NCBI RefSeq assembly: GCF_032598785.1
Contig: NZ_CP102984.1
DNA length: 64,000 nucleotides
Direction: 5' to 3' (one strand)
Source: Terrisporobacter petrolearius
GTDB lineage: Bacteria > Bacillota > Clostridia > Peptostreptococcales > Peptostreptococcaceae
Of this stretch, positions 51,943 to 59,399 are shown in pieces. The notes beneath the pieces are model-generated. The model worked only from the letters and a program-made list of their open reading frames with translations, was not told where the DNA came from and did no database searches. The number at the start of each line of letters is the position of its first letter. The first letter of the stretch is position 1. Position numbers and translations under genes: made by a program.

Positions 51943-52544
51943 TATTCTTCTTCAGCATTAATATTATATTTTTTTACTTTTCTATAAAGGGTTGCTATCC
52001 CAATGTTTAATGCCTTTGCCACTTGTTTCATTTCCTGCGTATTATTTCCATATTTTTTTATGGCTTTTTCGATTTCTTCTTTTTCTAACTCTTCAACAGT
52101 TCTAATTTCTTCTTTGTATAATTCATCTAATTTGTAAGAAATTAAGTTGGACATACTACTGATAAACTCACATAATTCTTGATCCTTAGATAAAATTTTA
52201 TTTTTTTGTTTCTCTGTGAAAGCTGCTATACCAAGTATTCCTATATTATTATTGCCAAGCTTTATTGGTGTGCAAATATCAGCTAATTCTTTACAGTCTT
52301 TGCTATGAATACAATTTTTACAACTATCTTCTATCTCTCGATTTATAATGTAAGGTTCTCCAGATATTAATACATTAGAATAAGCAGATTTATCAGAGAT
52401 TTTTTCATCAATTTTATCTTTGAAAATACCTGTGCCAGCTATTCTTACTAAATCTTTTGATACTACTGTAACATCTACATCAAGTACAGTTGAAATATTT
52501 TGGCAAACGCTTTGTATATAATTTTTTATATCGATTAATTTCAA
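51942..52544 (-). CDS. Sensor-type regulator with Fis-like (HTH_8) domain, lacking AAA+ domain
   Basis: The 200-residue protein has an N-terminal GAF/PAS-like sensor region (1-130) with a Cys group (SCKNCIHSKDC, then ADIC) that could bind a metal or sense redox or sulfide. The C-terminal Fis-type HTH is EIEKAIKKYGNNTQEMKQVAKALNIGIATLYRKVKKYNI. Sigma-54 activators normally have an AAA+ ATPase between these parts; here it is absent, so it cannot activate sigma-54 RNA polymerase. It is divergent from cysK and is the best candidate to bind the palindromes in the 218-base gap. Confidence 0.75.
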   Translation of the reverse strand: MKLIDIKNYIQSVCQNISTVLDVDVTVVSKDLVRIAGTGIFKDKIDEKISDKSAYSNVLISGEPYIINREIEDSCKNCIHSKDCKELADICTPIKLGNNNIGILGIAAFTEKQKNKILSKDQELCEFISSMSNLISYKLDELYKEEIRTVEELEKEEIEKAIKKYGNNTQEMKQVAKALNIGIATLYRKVKKYNINAEEE

Positions 52545-52669
52545 AATTCAACCTCCCAACATAATTTATTCTAAAAAATGTGGTTTACTTAAGTATATCA
52601 TATTATTATTGTTAATTTTTATCAATTTTAATATTTTAAAACAGGTAAAATTTTGAAAAGTAAAAAAAA

Positions 52670-52740
52670 TTATCAAATTGATAATATAATACTTGTGTTA
52701 TCAATTTGATAGTGCTACAATAATATTATCATTTTGATAA
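52670..52740 (+). promoter_or_regulatory. cysKE promoter with three palindromic operators spaced 28 bp
   Basis: Three copies of TATCA-W3-TGATA are centred at about 52677, 52705 and 52733, exactly 28 bp apart. The promoter TTGTGT (52693-52698), 17-bp spacer, TACAAT (52716-52721) is covered by the middle copy, with one copy upstream and one at the transcript start. Cooperative repression is the simplest reading. A half-site (TTATCAATTTT) lies near 52617. Confidence 0.7.
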
Positions 52741-52762
52741 TTAAAAATTGGGAGGAATAATA

Positions 52763-53659
52763 ATGATATATAAAGATGGTTTGGAGTTAATAGGGAATAC
52801 GCCTATTATATCTTTAGATAAAATAGGATATGAAAATGTATATGTTAAATTAGAAAAATATAATCCAGGTGGAAGCATAAAAGATAGAATTGCACTCTCC
52901 ATGATTGAAGGAGCTGAGAATAGAGGGTTATTAAAAGAAGGTAGTGTATTGGTGGAGGCTACAAGTGGAAATACAGGTATAGGTCTTGCTATGGCAGGAA
53001 ACTTAAAAGGCTATAAGGTTATAATAATAATGCCAGAAACTATGAGTATAGAAAGAAGGCAACTTGTAAAAGCTTTTGGAGCAGAATTAATATTAACACA
53101 AGGGCCTAAAGGTATGAATGGATCTATTGAAAAATTGGAAGAACTATTAAAAGAAAATGATAACTATATAAATCTTGGTCAATTTGAAAATGAAGATAAT
53201 CCAAAAGTTCACTATGAAAAAACCGGGCCAGAAATATACGCAGAAGTTCCAGATATAAATCTTATTATTGCAGGAATAGGTTCAGGTGGAACAATAAGTG
53301 GAGTAGGGAAATTCTTAAAAGAGAAAAATGAAAGTATAGAAGTAATAGGGATAGAACCTTTAGCATCACCACTTATTACAGGGAAAAAAGCAGGTCCTCA
53401 CAAAATTCAAGGAATAGGTGCAAACTTTATACCTAAAAATTACGATGAAAATATAGTGGATGAAGTACTTACAGTAAGTGATGAAGATGCTTTTGATATG
53501 GTTAGATTACTTGCCAATAAATTAGGTATTTTAGTAGGAATATCTTCTGGGGCAAATGTATTCGGTGCTATAGAAATTTCTAAAAAATATCCTAATAAAA
53601 AAATAGTTACTATTGCACCTGACGGTGTAGATAAATATATGTCCATGGGGATTTTTTAG
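52763..53659 (+). CDS. cysK: Cysteine synthase (O-acetylserine sulfhydrylase)
   Basis: The 298-residue PLP enzyme makes cysteine from O-acetylserine and sulfide. PLP-Lys40 is in NPGGSIKDRIA, substrate loop EATSGNTGIGLAM and phosphate loop GIGSGGTISGVGKFL are intact, and PHKIQGIGANFIP completes the set. Start is ATG 52763, 8 bases after GGGAGGAAT. cysE follows after 12 bases, giving a two-gene cysteine biosynthesis operon. The three operators upstream indicate tight control, probably by cysteine or sulfide supply. Confidence 0.95.
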   Translation: MIYKDGLELIGNTPIISLDKIGYENVYVKLEKYNPGGSIKDRIALSMIEGAENRGLLKEGSVLVEATSGNTGIGLAMAGNLKGYKVIIIMPETMSIERRQLVKAFGAELILTQGPKGMNGSIEKLEELLKENDNYINLGQFENEDNPKVHYEKTGPEIYAEVPDINLIIAGIGSGGTISGVGKFLKEKNESIEVIGIEPLASPLITGKKAGPHKIQGIGANFIPKNYDENIVDEVLTVSDEDAFDMVRLLANKLGILVGISSGANVFGAIEISKKYPNKKIVTIAPDGVDKYMSMGIF

Positions 53660-53671
53660 AGGGGTGAGATT

Positions 53672-54238
53672 ATGTTATTTGAGCATACAAGAGCAGATAT
53701 AAATTTTATACTAGAAAATGATCCAGCTGCTAGAAGTAAAATAGAAGTATTTTTACTATATCCTTCTGTACACTCTCTTATAATGTATAGAATATCCCAC
53801 TTCTTTTATACTAAAAAAAGATTTTTTCTTGCTAGAGCAATATCTCAGCTGAGTAGATTTTTTACTGGTATAGAAATTCACCCAGGAGCAAAAATAGGTA
53901 TGGGAACACTTATAGACCATGGAAGTGGAGTTGTTATAGGAGAAACAACCATAATTGGAGATAGAGTAACTATATATCAAGGAGCTACTATAGGTGCCAC
54001 AGGAAATGAAAAAGAATTTAAAAGACATCCTACCTTAGGTGATGATATTGTAGTTGGTTCAGGAGCAAAAATATTAGGCCCAGTTAATATAGGTGATCAT
54101 TGTAAAATTGGAGCAAATTCAGTTGTTTTAAGAGATATGCCATCCAATAGTACAGCTGTAGGAATACCTGCAAAAATCAAATATAACACAAGTGATGTGA
54201 ATAAAGAAGATATAGACAACGTTATATATTTTATATAA
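53672..54238 (+). CDS. cysE: Serine O-acetyltransferase
   Basis: This 188-residue enzyme of the short EpsC type acetylates serine with acetyl-CoA, giving the substrate for CysK. The left-handed beta-helix hexapeptide repeats run through IHPGAKIGMGTLIDHGSGVVIGETTIIGDRVTIYQGATIGATG, with the catalytic His in LIDHGSGVVIGE and the CoA loop HPTLGDDIVVGSGAKILGPV. It starts after GAGGGGTGAG and is followed by a terminator. It probably assembles with CysK into the cysteine synthase complex. Confidence 0.95.
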   Translation: MLFEHTRADINFILENDPAARSKIEVFLLYPSVHSLIMYRISHFFYTKKRFFLARAISQLSRFFTGIEIHPGAKIGMGTLIDHGSGVVIGETTIIGDRVTIYQGATIGATGNEKEFKRHPTLGDDIVVGSGAKILGPVNIGDHCKIGANSVVLRDMPSNSTAVGIPAKIKYNTSDVNKEDIDNVIYFI

Positions 54239-54241
54239 ATA

Positions 54242-54268
54242 AGAGAGGTGAACACCTCTTTTTTTTAT
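54242..54268 (+). terminator. Terminator of cysKE
   Basis: AGAGGTG pairs with CACCTCT across AA, followed by T8. Confidence 0.88.
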
Positions 54269-54323
54269 GCAAATAATAAAGTGTCGAAATGTTTTTGTGG
54301 TAATTTATGTAAAATATGTTATT

Positions 54324-54374
54324 ATTAATATTATAAACACTGTTCATAATATGTACAGTGTTTATAATATTAAT
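54324..54374 (+). promoter_or_regulatory. 51-bp near-perfect palindrome before the TetR gene
   Basis: ATTAATATTATAAACACTGT (54324-54343) and its exact reverse complement (54355-54374) flank 11 bases, which are themselves nearly palindromic (CATAATATG). Arms of 20 bp are longer than one TetR site needs; two dimers may bind, or the core AACACTGT-n11-ACAGTGTT may be the true operator. The ribosome site AAGGAGG follows, so autoregulation is likely. Confidence 0.7.
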
Positions 54375-54394
54375 AAAGTTTACAAGGAGGACTA

Positions 54395-55018
54395 ATGGGA
54401 GTAGAAGAAAGACGTAAGATGGAAAAAGAAAAAATAAAAAAAGAGATACATAAAGCAGCTAGTGAAATAATAATAGATGAAGGATACTCCAAATTATCCA
54501 TTAGAAAAATAGCAAGTAAAATAGATTATTCTCCTTCTTTGATATACAACTATTATGAAAATAAAGCAGATATAGTATTATCAATATGGCAAGAAAAATC
54601 ATCAATAATAATTCATACTATGAGTAACTTAAAATTCAATGATTCTAATGAAGAAACTAATATTAAAAAATTATTTAAAACATATATTAATTTAATTTTA
54701 GAAAGCCCTGAAGAATATAGAGCAATAATGTTAAATAATATTGATATAATTAAAAAAGCAAATTTTGATTTTACAGAAGAAGAAAAAAACAGTTTAAAAA
54801 TAAAAGAAACTAAAGAAAAGTATGATAAATATTTAGAAAAAGGGTTGTTACGCCATATTGACACAGAAAAGTATGCATTTTTCTCTTGGATATCAATAAA
54901 TGGATTTGTATCAAATATGGTGTTATCAAATAATAAAGATAAAGAATTTACAAACAAGTTAATAGATGAATATTTGGATTTTATGATTTATGGATTATTT
55001 AAAAATAATGGGAAATAA
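54395..55018 (+). CDS. TetR-family transcriptional regulator
   Basis: The 207-residue protein has an N-terminal HTH (HKAASEIIIDEGYSKLSIRKIASKIDYSPSLIYNYYENKADIVLSIW, about 15-62) and a helical ligand domain. It starts after AAGGAGG and is followed 31 bases later by an FMN-binding protein gene, and beyond the IS110 element by a flavodoxin gene. The original operon was probably TetR, FMN-binding protein, flavodoxin, hence control of a flavin redox function. The palindrome at 54324 is its likely operator. Confidence 0.9.
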   Translation: MGVEERRKMEKEKIKKEIHKAASEIIIDEGYSKLSIRKIASKIDYSPSLIYNYYENKADIVLSIWQEKSSIIIHTMSNLKFNDSNEETNIKKLFKTYINLILESPEEYRAIMLNNIDIIKKANFDFTEEEKNSLKIKETKEKYDKYLEKGLLRHIDTEKYAFFSWISINGFVSNMVLSNNKDKEFTNKLIDEYLDFMIYGLFKNNGK

Positions 55019-55049
55019 ATTTTAAGATGAATTTTCAAGGAGGATACTG

Positions 55050-55457
55050 ATGAAATTCAAAAAAACTAAAATATTTTTAGGTGTTCTTTTAGTTATAATT
55101 GTGAGTGGACTTTTTGCAATGACAAGAGGAATAAAAGAAGGTAAAAAGCTTGAAATAAATAGTGTAGATATAAGCAAATTGGAAAATGGAACTTATATAG
55201 GAAAATATTCTAAGGACAGATGGATTAGTGAAGTGGAAGTTAGTGTGAGAGGTAAAAAAATAGAAAATATTAAAACATTATCAGAACCACTAACGCCAGA
55301 TGTAGGATATGAATTATCTAAAAGAATAATAGAAAAGCAAAATGTAAATGTAGATATTATAAGTGGTGCAACTGTATCGTCAAAAGCATATTTGAAATCT
55401 GTGGAAAATGCACTAAATAAAATAGACCAGCTAGTTAAAGTCAACATATTTTATTGA
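55050..55457 (+). CDS. Membrane-anchored FMN-binding domain protein
   Basis: The 135-residue protein has an N-terminal transmembrane helix (about 8-24) and an extracytoplasmic FMN_bind domain with DIISGATVSSKAYL. Thr108 of SGAT is the residue that in RnfG/NqrC-type proteins carries FMN through a phosphoester bond attached by ApbE. It likely moves electrons at the outer face of the membrane. The C-terminal tail is close to the IS110 boundary but the domain is complete. Confidence 0.88.
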   Translation: MKFKKTKIFLGVLLVIIVSGLFAMTRGIKEGKKLEINSVDISKLENGTYIGKYSKDRWISEVEVSVRGKKIENIKTLSEPLTPDVGYELSKRIIEKQNVNVDIISGATVSSKAYLKSVENALNKIDQLVKVNIFY

Positions 55458-55551
55458 ATTTTATATTATGTGTTTTTAGACACAATTAATAGACTATCAA
55501 ATTTCAACGAAAAATTGATGATTTACTGTGAAAATAGTTCGTAATTAGCCG

Positions 55552-56850
55552 TTAGGCAGCATTTACTAACGATTGATTTTTTAAATACATCTTGAGGTGT
55601 AATTTAGGGTTACGTATTTCATATGGCTTTTGGTTGCGTAGTACAGAAAAAATGTATTTCATTAACTTATGCATAATAGCAATTAATCCAACTTTTTTAC
55701 TTTTACCATTCATATTATTTTTATAATAATCTAGTAAGACAGAGTTGGTAGCTTCACCATTACGCTTAGTTCTAACTGAAGCCAATGCGACAGCATACAA
55801 AGCCCTTCGGCCAATACGTGTGCCACGCTTTGAAATATGATTGTTACTACCTTTAAATTTACCTGATTCATTTACTGATGGATCAAGGCCAAAGAATGCT
55901 ACAAGATGTTTAGGTTTAGTGAAATTTTTAATATTACCAATTTCACTAATTATAGTAATTGCAGTGAGTTCACCAATACCGGATATTGATTGTAGTAATT
56001 CAATATTATTAATAATATCCTGAGGAATTTTACCACTAGCAAGTAATTTTTTTATTTCAGATAGTATTAATTCTATCTGCAGTTCAAAAGTTTCAATAAT
56101 ATTTATATCAGATATTAATTTTACAAAAAAGCTAGAACAAGGAATTCCCGTTTCAATTGCATTATTTGCTGATTCAATTAATTTTGAATATTTATCCTCT
56201 GCATATTTTAGACCTTTTTTAGAGGTTAAAAGTATACGGATTAAATCTTGTTTATTTGCAACTAAGATATCATCTGGCTTTGGATAATATTTTAATACTT
56301 GTAAAGAAGTTTTTGAAGTTGTATCTGAAAAAATATTACAATATTCAGGAATCATTTGACGTAAATCATTAGAAAGTTTTTTCTTAAAAGTTGATTTTGT
56401 ATCTGTAAGCTTATAGTACTCTCTTGTAAGTGATTTCAAGGCATATAAGTCAGGATTAAAATTACTAGAAAGCTTAATATCTTGGTATTTGCATATCTTG
56501 GCAATGTTTAGGGCATCTTTTTTATCATTTTTCACTTTCCTTATATCAAAATTCTTGTTAGAATTAGTAATAAGAGGATTGATGGTAAATACATCAAAAC
56601 CTTTCTTATTAAGGTAGTGGAAAAGAGATAAATGGTAGATCCCAGTGGATTCCATGAAAGTGGCTGCTTTCGTATTAAATTTCTTTTCCACTTTTTCTAT
56701 TTCAGAAACTAAACGATTAAAGCCTTCCAAAGTATGATTTATTCTAAATGATTTCCTGTATATTTCACCGTTAGGTGCAAGTATAGCAACTATTGAAAAA
56801 TCAGCAGCTACATCTATTCCAAGTACTGGATTATTAATAAATTTTGACAT
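55552..56850 (-). CDS. IS110-family transposase (DEDD)
   Basis: The 432-residue protein has an N-terminal RuvC-like DEDD domain (VLGIDVAADFSIVAI with first D, FMESTGIYHLSLFHYL with E, KNDKKDALNIAKI with the two D) and a C-terminal Tnp domain with LQSISGIGELTAITIISEIG, LVAFFGLDPSVNESGKFKGS and the catalytic-Ser region KRGTRIGRRALYAVALASV. It starts after AAGGAGATAC on the minus strand. Family members use a bridge RNA from the element's non-coding end to choose donor and target. Confidence 0.92.
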   Translation of the reverse strand: MSKFINNPVLGIDVAADFSIVAILAPNGEIYRKSFRINHTLEGFNRLVSEIEKVEKKFNTKAATFMESTGIYHLSLFHYLNKKGFDVFTINPLITNSNKNFDIRKVKNDKKDALNIAKICKYQDIKLSSNFNPDLYALKSLTREYYKLTDTKSTFKKKLSNDLRQMIPEYCNIFSDTTSKTSLQVLKYYPKPDDILVANKQDLIRILLTSKKGLKYAEDKYSKLIESANNAIETGIPCSSFFVKLISDINIIETFELQIELILSEIKKLLASGKIPQDIINNIELLQSISGIGELTAITIISEIGNIKNFTKPKHLVAFFGLDPSVNESGKFKGSNNHISKRGTRIGRRALYAVALASVRTKRNGEATNSVLLDYYKNNMNGKSKKVGLIAIMHKLMKYIFSVLRNQKPYEIRNPKLHLKMYLKNQSLVNAA

Positions 56851-56859
56851 TTTAGTATC

Positions 56860-57055
56860 TCCTTATTTTTAATATATTGAGATAGAATAGAGATTCCATT
56901 TCTATCAGTAATTCTACAACCTTGTTTGTGACACGAATAATTCCCTCCGGGGAAATTCAACCAGCTAAACATAGAACTATTACTGATGGAATGATACGCT
57001 TTTTTACGGGTATATGATCTCTAAGATCTCCCAGGGGGGATACATCTATCCTCTA
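56860..57055 (-). ncRNA. Candidate IS110 bridge RNA
   Basis: The non-coding segment upstream of the transposase folds well. ATTCCAT pairs with ATGGAAT, CAGTAA with TTACTG and TTCTA with TAGAA (all between 56893-56916 and 56972-56992). These enclose an inner hairpin of CCC/GGGG at 56939-56957. A second hairpin (57010-57043; GATCT/AGATC and GTAT/ATAC) lies next to it. Two internal-loop-bearing stem-loops are what known bridge RNAs show (target- and donor-binding loops). Strand and ends are inferred from known elements. Confidence 0.55.
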
Positions 57056-57070
57056 TTCAGTAAAGATTAT

Positions 57071-57261
57071 ACTATATTTATCAAAGTTGAATCCAACCTT
57101 AGGAATAATATTTATTAATAGAAAACAAGCTAAGAAATGACTTAAGATCCGGTAGGATTTTAGATAGATTTTTAAATTTAGAAAAGTTGTTAATGTTCGT
57201 TAGATTATTAGAAAGTTTTCTATCAAATGTTACAACTAGATTATACAAGGGGGGAATTAAC
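57071..57261 (+). other. Leader of the flavodoxin gene, possible IS110 junction
   Basis: AT-rich sequence with GATCCGGTAGGAT and AGAAAGTTTTCT short palindromes, then the Shine-Dalgarno AAGGGGGGAAT. No clear promoter is seen. The flavodoxin gene may have lost its original promoter to the IS110 insertion. Confidence 0.35.
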
Positions 57262-57795
57262 ATGAAAAGTATAGTTGTTTATGAATCAAAATATGGTAGC
57301 ACGGAAAAATATGCAAAGTGGATAGGAGAAGAACTAGATTGTAGAGTATCAAAAATAGATGATATAAGCACAGTAGACTTATTAAACTATGATAATATTA
57401 TTTTTGGTGGTTGGCTACATGCAGGGACTATAAAAGGCCTTAAAAATATTTATAAAGATATTGATAAATTTAAAAGTAAAAATCTCATAGTATTTTATGT
57501 AGGTCTATCTATTATGGATGACAAAATTTACGAAGAAGTAAAGAAAAATAATTTCAATGATGCAGACAATATAAAACAATTTTATTTAAGAGGCGCTTTT
57601 AACTATAACAACTTAAATATAGCAGATAAATTGATGATGAACATGCTTAAAAGAATATTAAAAAAACAAAAAGAAGATGAAATGGATGAAAATACAAAAG
57701 GCATGTTAGATGCCTATGTAACGCCTGTTGACTTCACAGACAAAGAAAATATTAAACCAATAATAAAGTCAGTTAAAGAGCTAAATTTACAGTAA
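57262..57795 (+). CDS. Flavodoxin-domain protein (HemG/FldA-like)
   Basis: The 177-residue protein begins MKSIVVYESKYGSTEKYAKWIG, where SKYGSTEK is the FMN phosphate-binding loop. YDNIIFGGWLHAGTIKG contains the second FMN loop. The C-terminal extension relates it to the HemG-type flavodoxin branch used in anaerobes for diverse redox steps, not strictly haem synthesis. Start is ATG 57262, 6 bases after GGGGGGAA. It ends 5 bases before the end of the IS256-type element, which leaves it without its own terminator. Confidence 0.85.
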   Translation: MKSIVVYESKYGSTEKYAKWIGEELDCRVSKIDDISTVDLLNYDNIIFGGWLHAGTIKGLKNIYKDIDKFKSKNLIVFYVGLSIMDDKIYEEVKKNNFNDADNIKQFYLRGAFNYNNLNIADKLMMNMLKRILKKQKEDEMDENTKGMLDAYVTPVDFTDKENIKPIIKSVKELNLQ

Positions 57796-57871
57796 TAAAA
57801 GAGACTGTGAAGTTTTTTCTGTAAATAGCTTTCTATGATAAGTTTATTAAGGCATGGATATGAAAATTATG

Positions 57872-59300
57872 GGGAATGTAAAATAAAGTGTGTAAGTTGA
57901 CAAGATTGTTGTCAGCTTATGCACTTTTTTGATTATAGAGTGTGATACCATTAAGGAAAGGAACTTAAAAAGATGAGGTATGATACTATGGTTAGAAAAA
58001 AACAAAGTTCTAAGAAAAATGAACTAGTAAATGCAATACTTGAACAATATCAACCTGAAACGGTTGAAGATATGCAAGATGCTCTTAAAGATATTTTTGC
58101 ACCAATGTTTGAAGCCATGCTTCAAGGCGAAATGGATAGTCACTTAGGCTATGAAAATAATAATCATAATCCAAAGAATACAACTAATCGTAGAAATGGT
58201 TATTCACAAAAAACTGTAAAAACTACTAATGGTAGTGTTTCTATCAATGTCCCTCGTGACCGCGAAGCGACATTTGAACCACAATTAATTCCAAAACGTT
58301 GCAAGGATGTTTCTGGAATTGAAGATAAAGTGCTGTCTATGTATGCTAAAGGAATGAGCCAACGTGATATTTCAGATACTATAGAAGATATTTATGGGTT
58401 TGAAATATCTCATGAAACAATATCTCAAATTACTGATAGTGTGCTTGAACATCTTGAAGAATGGCAAAATAGACCCTTAAAAAAATTATATACTTTCTTA
58501 TTTGTAGACTGCCTGTATGTTACTATTCGCAAGGATTACGAAGTTAAAAACTGCGCAATTTATACGATTTTAGGATATGATGTTGATGGTGTAAAAGATA
58601 TCCTGGGGCTATGGATCAACGAAACTGAAAATAAGCATACATGGATGCAAATATTTGATGAGTTAAAAACTCGTGGCGTAGAAGATATTTTATTCATCTG
58701 TATGGATGGGGTTAGTGGTTTAGAAGACGGAGCTAAATCTATATTTAAGCATACTATTGTTCAAAGATGTATAGTCCATCTAATCAGAAATTCTCTAAAA
58801 TATGTTCCTAGTAAAGAATACAAAGCATTTACATCTCACTTAAAGAAAATTTATGGTGCTCCTAGTTTAAAAGCAGCTATCGCTGAATTTGAAAGGTTCC
58901 AACAAGTATGGTCTAAATATCCTGGAGCTATAGATGTATGGAAGAGAAACTTTTTACATGTTGAACAATTATTTAATTATGGAAGTGCAGTAAGAAAAAT
59001 AATGTATACAACAAATGCTGTTGAAAGTGTTAATTCAAGCTTTAGAAAAGTAACTAAAAAAGGAGCTTTTCCTAATGAAAATTCACTACTTAAATTACTT
59101 TATCTTAGGATAACTGAACTTTATAAAAAGTGGAATAATCGTCCAATTTCAAATTGGGCTCTTGTCAGAAATCAATTAGATATGGATGGGAATTTAAAAG
59201 AAAGAGTTAAAAAATATCAGTATTAAAAAATCAGGTAGATTAATTTTATCTACCTGACTTATAAAATAAAAACTACTTACACACTTTTATTGACAAATCC
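57872..59300 (+). mobile_element. IS256-family element A (1,429 bp), inserted in element B
   Basis: The ends GGGAATGTAAAATAAAGTG and, read inward from the right, GGATTTGTCAATAAAAGTG both continue TGTAAG, giving imperfect inverted repeats. The direct repeat AAATTATG flanks it (57864-57871 and 59301-59308), the expected 8-bp IS256 target duplication. Its insertion point is the loop of a 14-bp hairpin whose arms TTAAGGCATGGATA (57847-57860) and TATCCATGCCTTAA (59309-59322) now lie on either side. Confidence 0.9.
57988..59226 (+). CDS. IS256-family transposase of element A
   Basis: The 412-residue mutator-type DDE transposase carries IEDKVLSMYAKGMSQRDISDTIEDIYGFEISHETISQITD, LFVDCLYVTIRKDYEVKN (first D region), ILFICMDGVSGLEDGAKSIF (second D) and the C-terminal MYTTNAVESVNSSFRKVTKKGAFPNENSLLKLLYL (E region). 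I place the start at ATG 57988, 8 bases after GAGGT; ATG 57973 is possible. The gene is intact, so the element may be active. Confidence 0.92.
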   Translation: MVRKKQSSKKNELVNAILEQYQPETVEDMQDALKDIFAPMFEAMLQGEMDSHLGYENNNHNPKNTTNRRNGYSQKTVKTTNGSVSINVPRDREATFEPQLIPKRCKDVSGIEDKVLSMYAKGMSQRDISDTIEDIYGFEISHETISQITDSVLEHLEEWQNRPLKKLYTFLFVDCLYVTIRKDYEVKNCAIYTILGYDVDGVKDILGLWINETENKHTWMQIFDELKTRGVEDILFICMDGVSGLEDGAKSIFKHTIVQRCIVHLIRNSLKYVPSKEYKAFTSHLKKIYGAPSLKAAIAEFERFQQVWSKYPGAIDVWKRNFLHVEQLFNYGSAVRKIMYTTNAVESVNSSFRKVTKKGAFPNENSLLKLLYLRITELYKKWNNRPISNWALVRNQLDMDGNLKERVKKYQY

Positions 59301-59357
59301 AAATTATGTATCCATGCCTTAATTTGAATGTAATTCCAATTTAATTGCATGTCAAGT

Positions 59358-59383
59358 ACACCTTGTAAAAAGGTGTTTTTTTT
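59358..59383 (+). terminator. Terminator facing into element B
   Basis: ACACCTT (59358-59364) pairs with AAGGTGT (59370-59376), followed by T8 on the plus strand. It would stop outside transcription entering the element against its transposase gene. Confidence 0.75.
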
Positions 59384-59399
59384 AGAAATAATTTGTTTT

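Larger units (their letters stand above)
55500..57070 (-). mobile_element. IS110-family insertion sequence (boundaries approximate)
   Basis: One DEDD transposase gene on the minus strand is preceded by about 200 bases of structured non-coding sequence and followed by about 50-90 bases. No terminal inverted repeats are seen, as usual for IS110. It lies between the FMN-binding protein gene and the flavodoxin gene. The exact ends cannot be fixed without an empty-site comparison. Confidence 0.75.
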
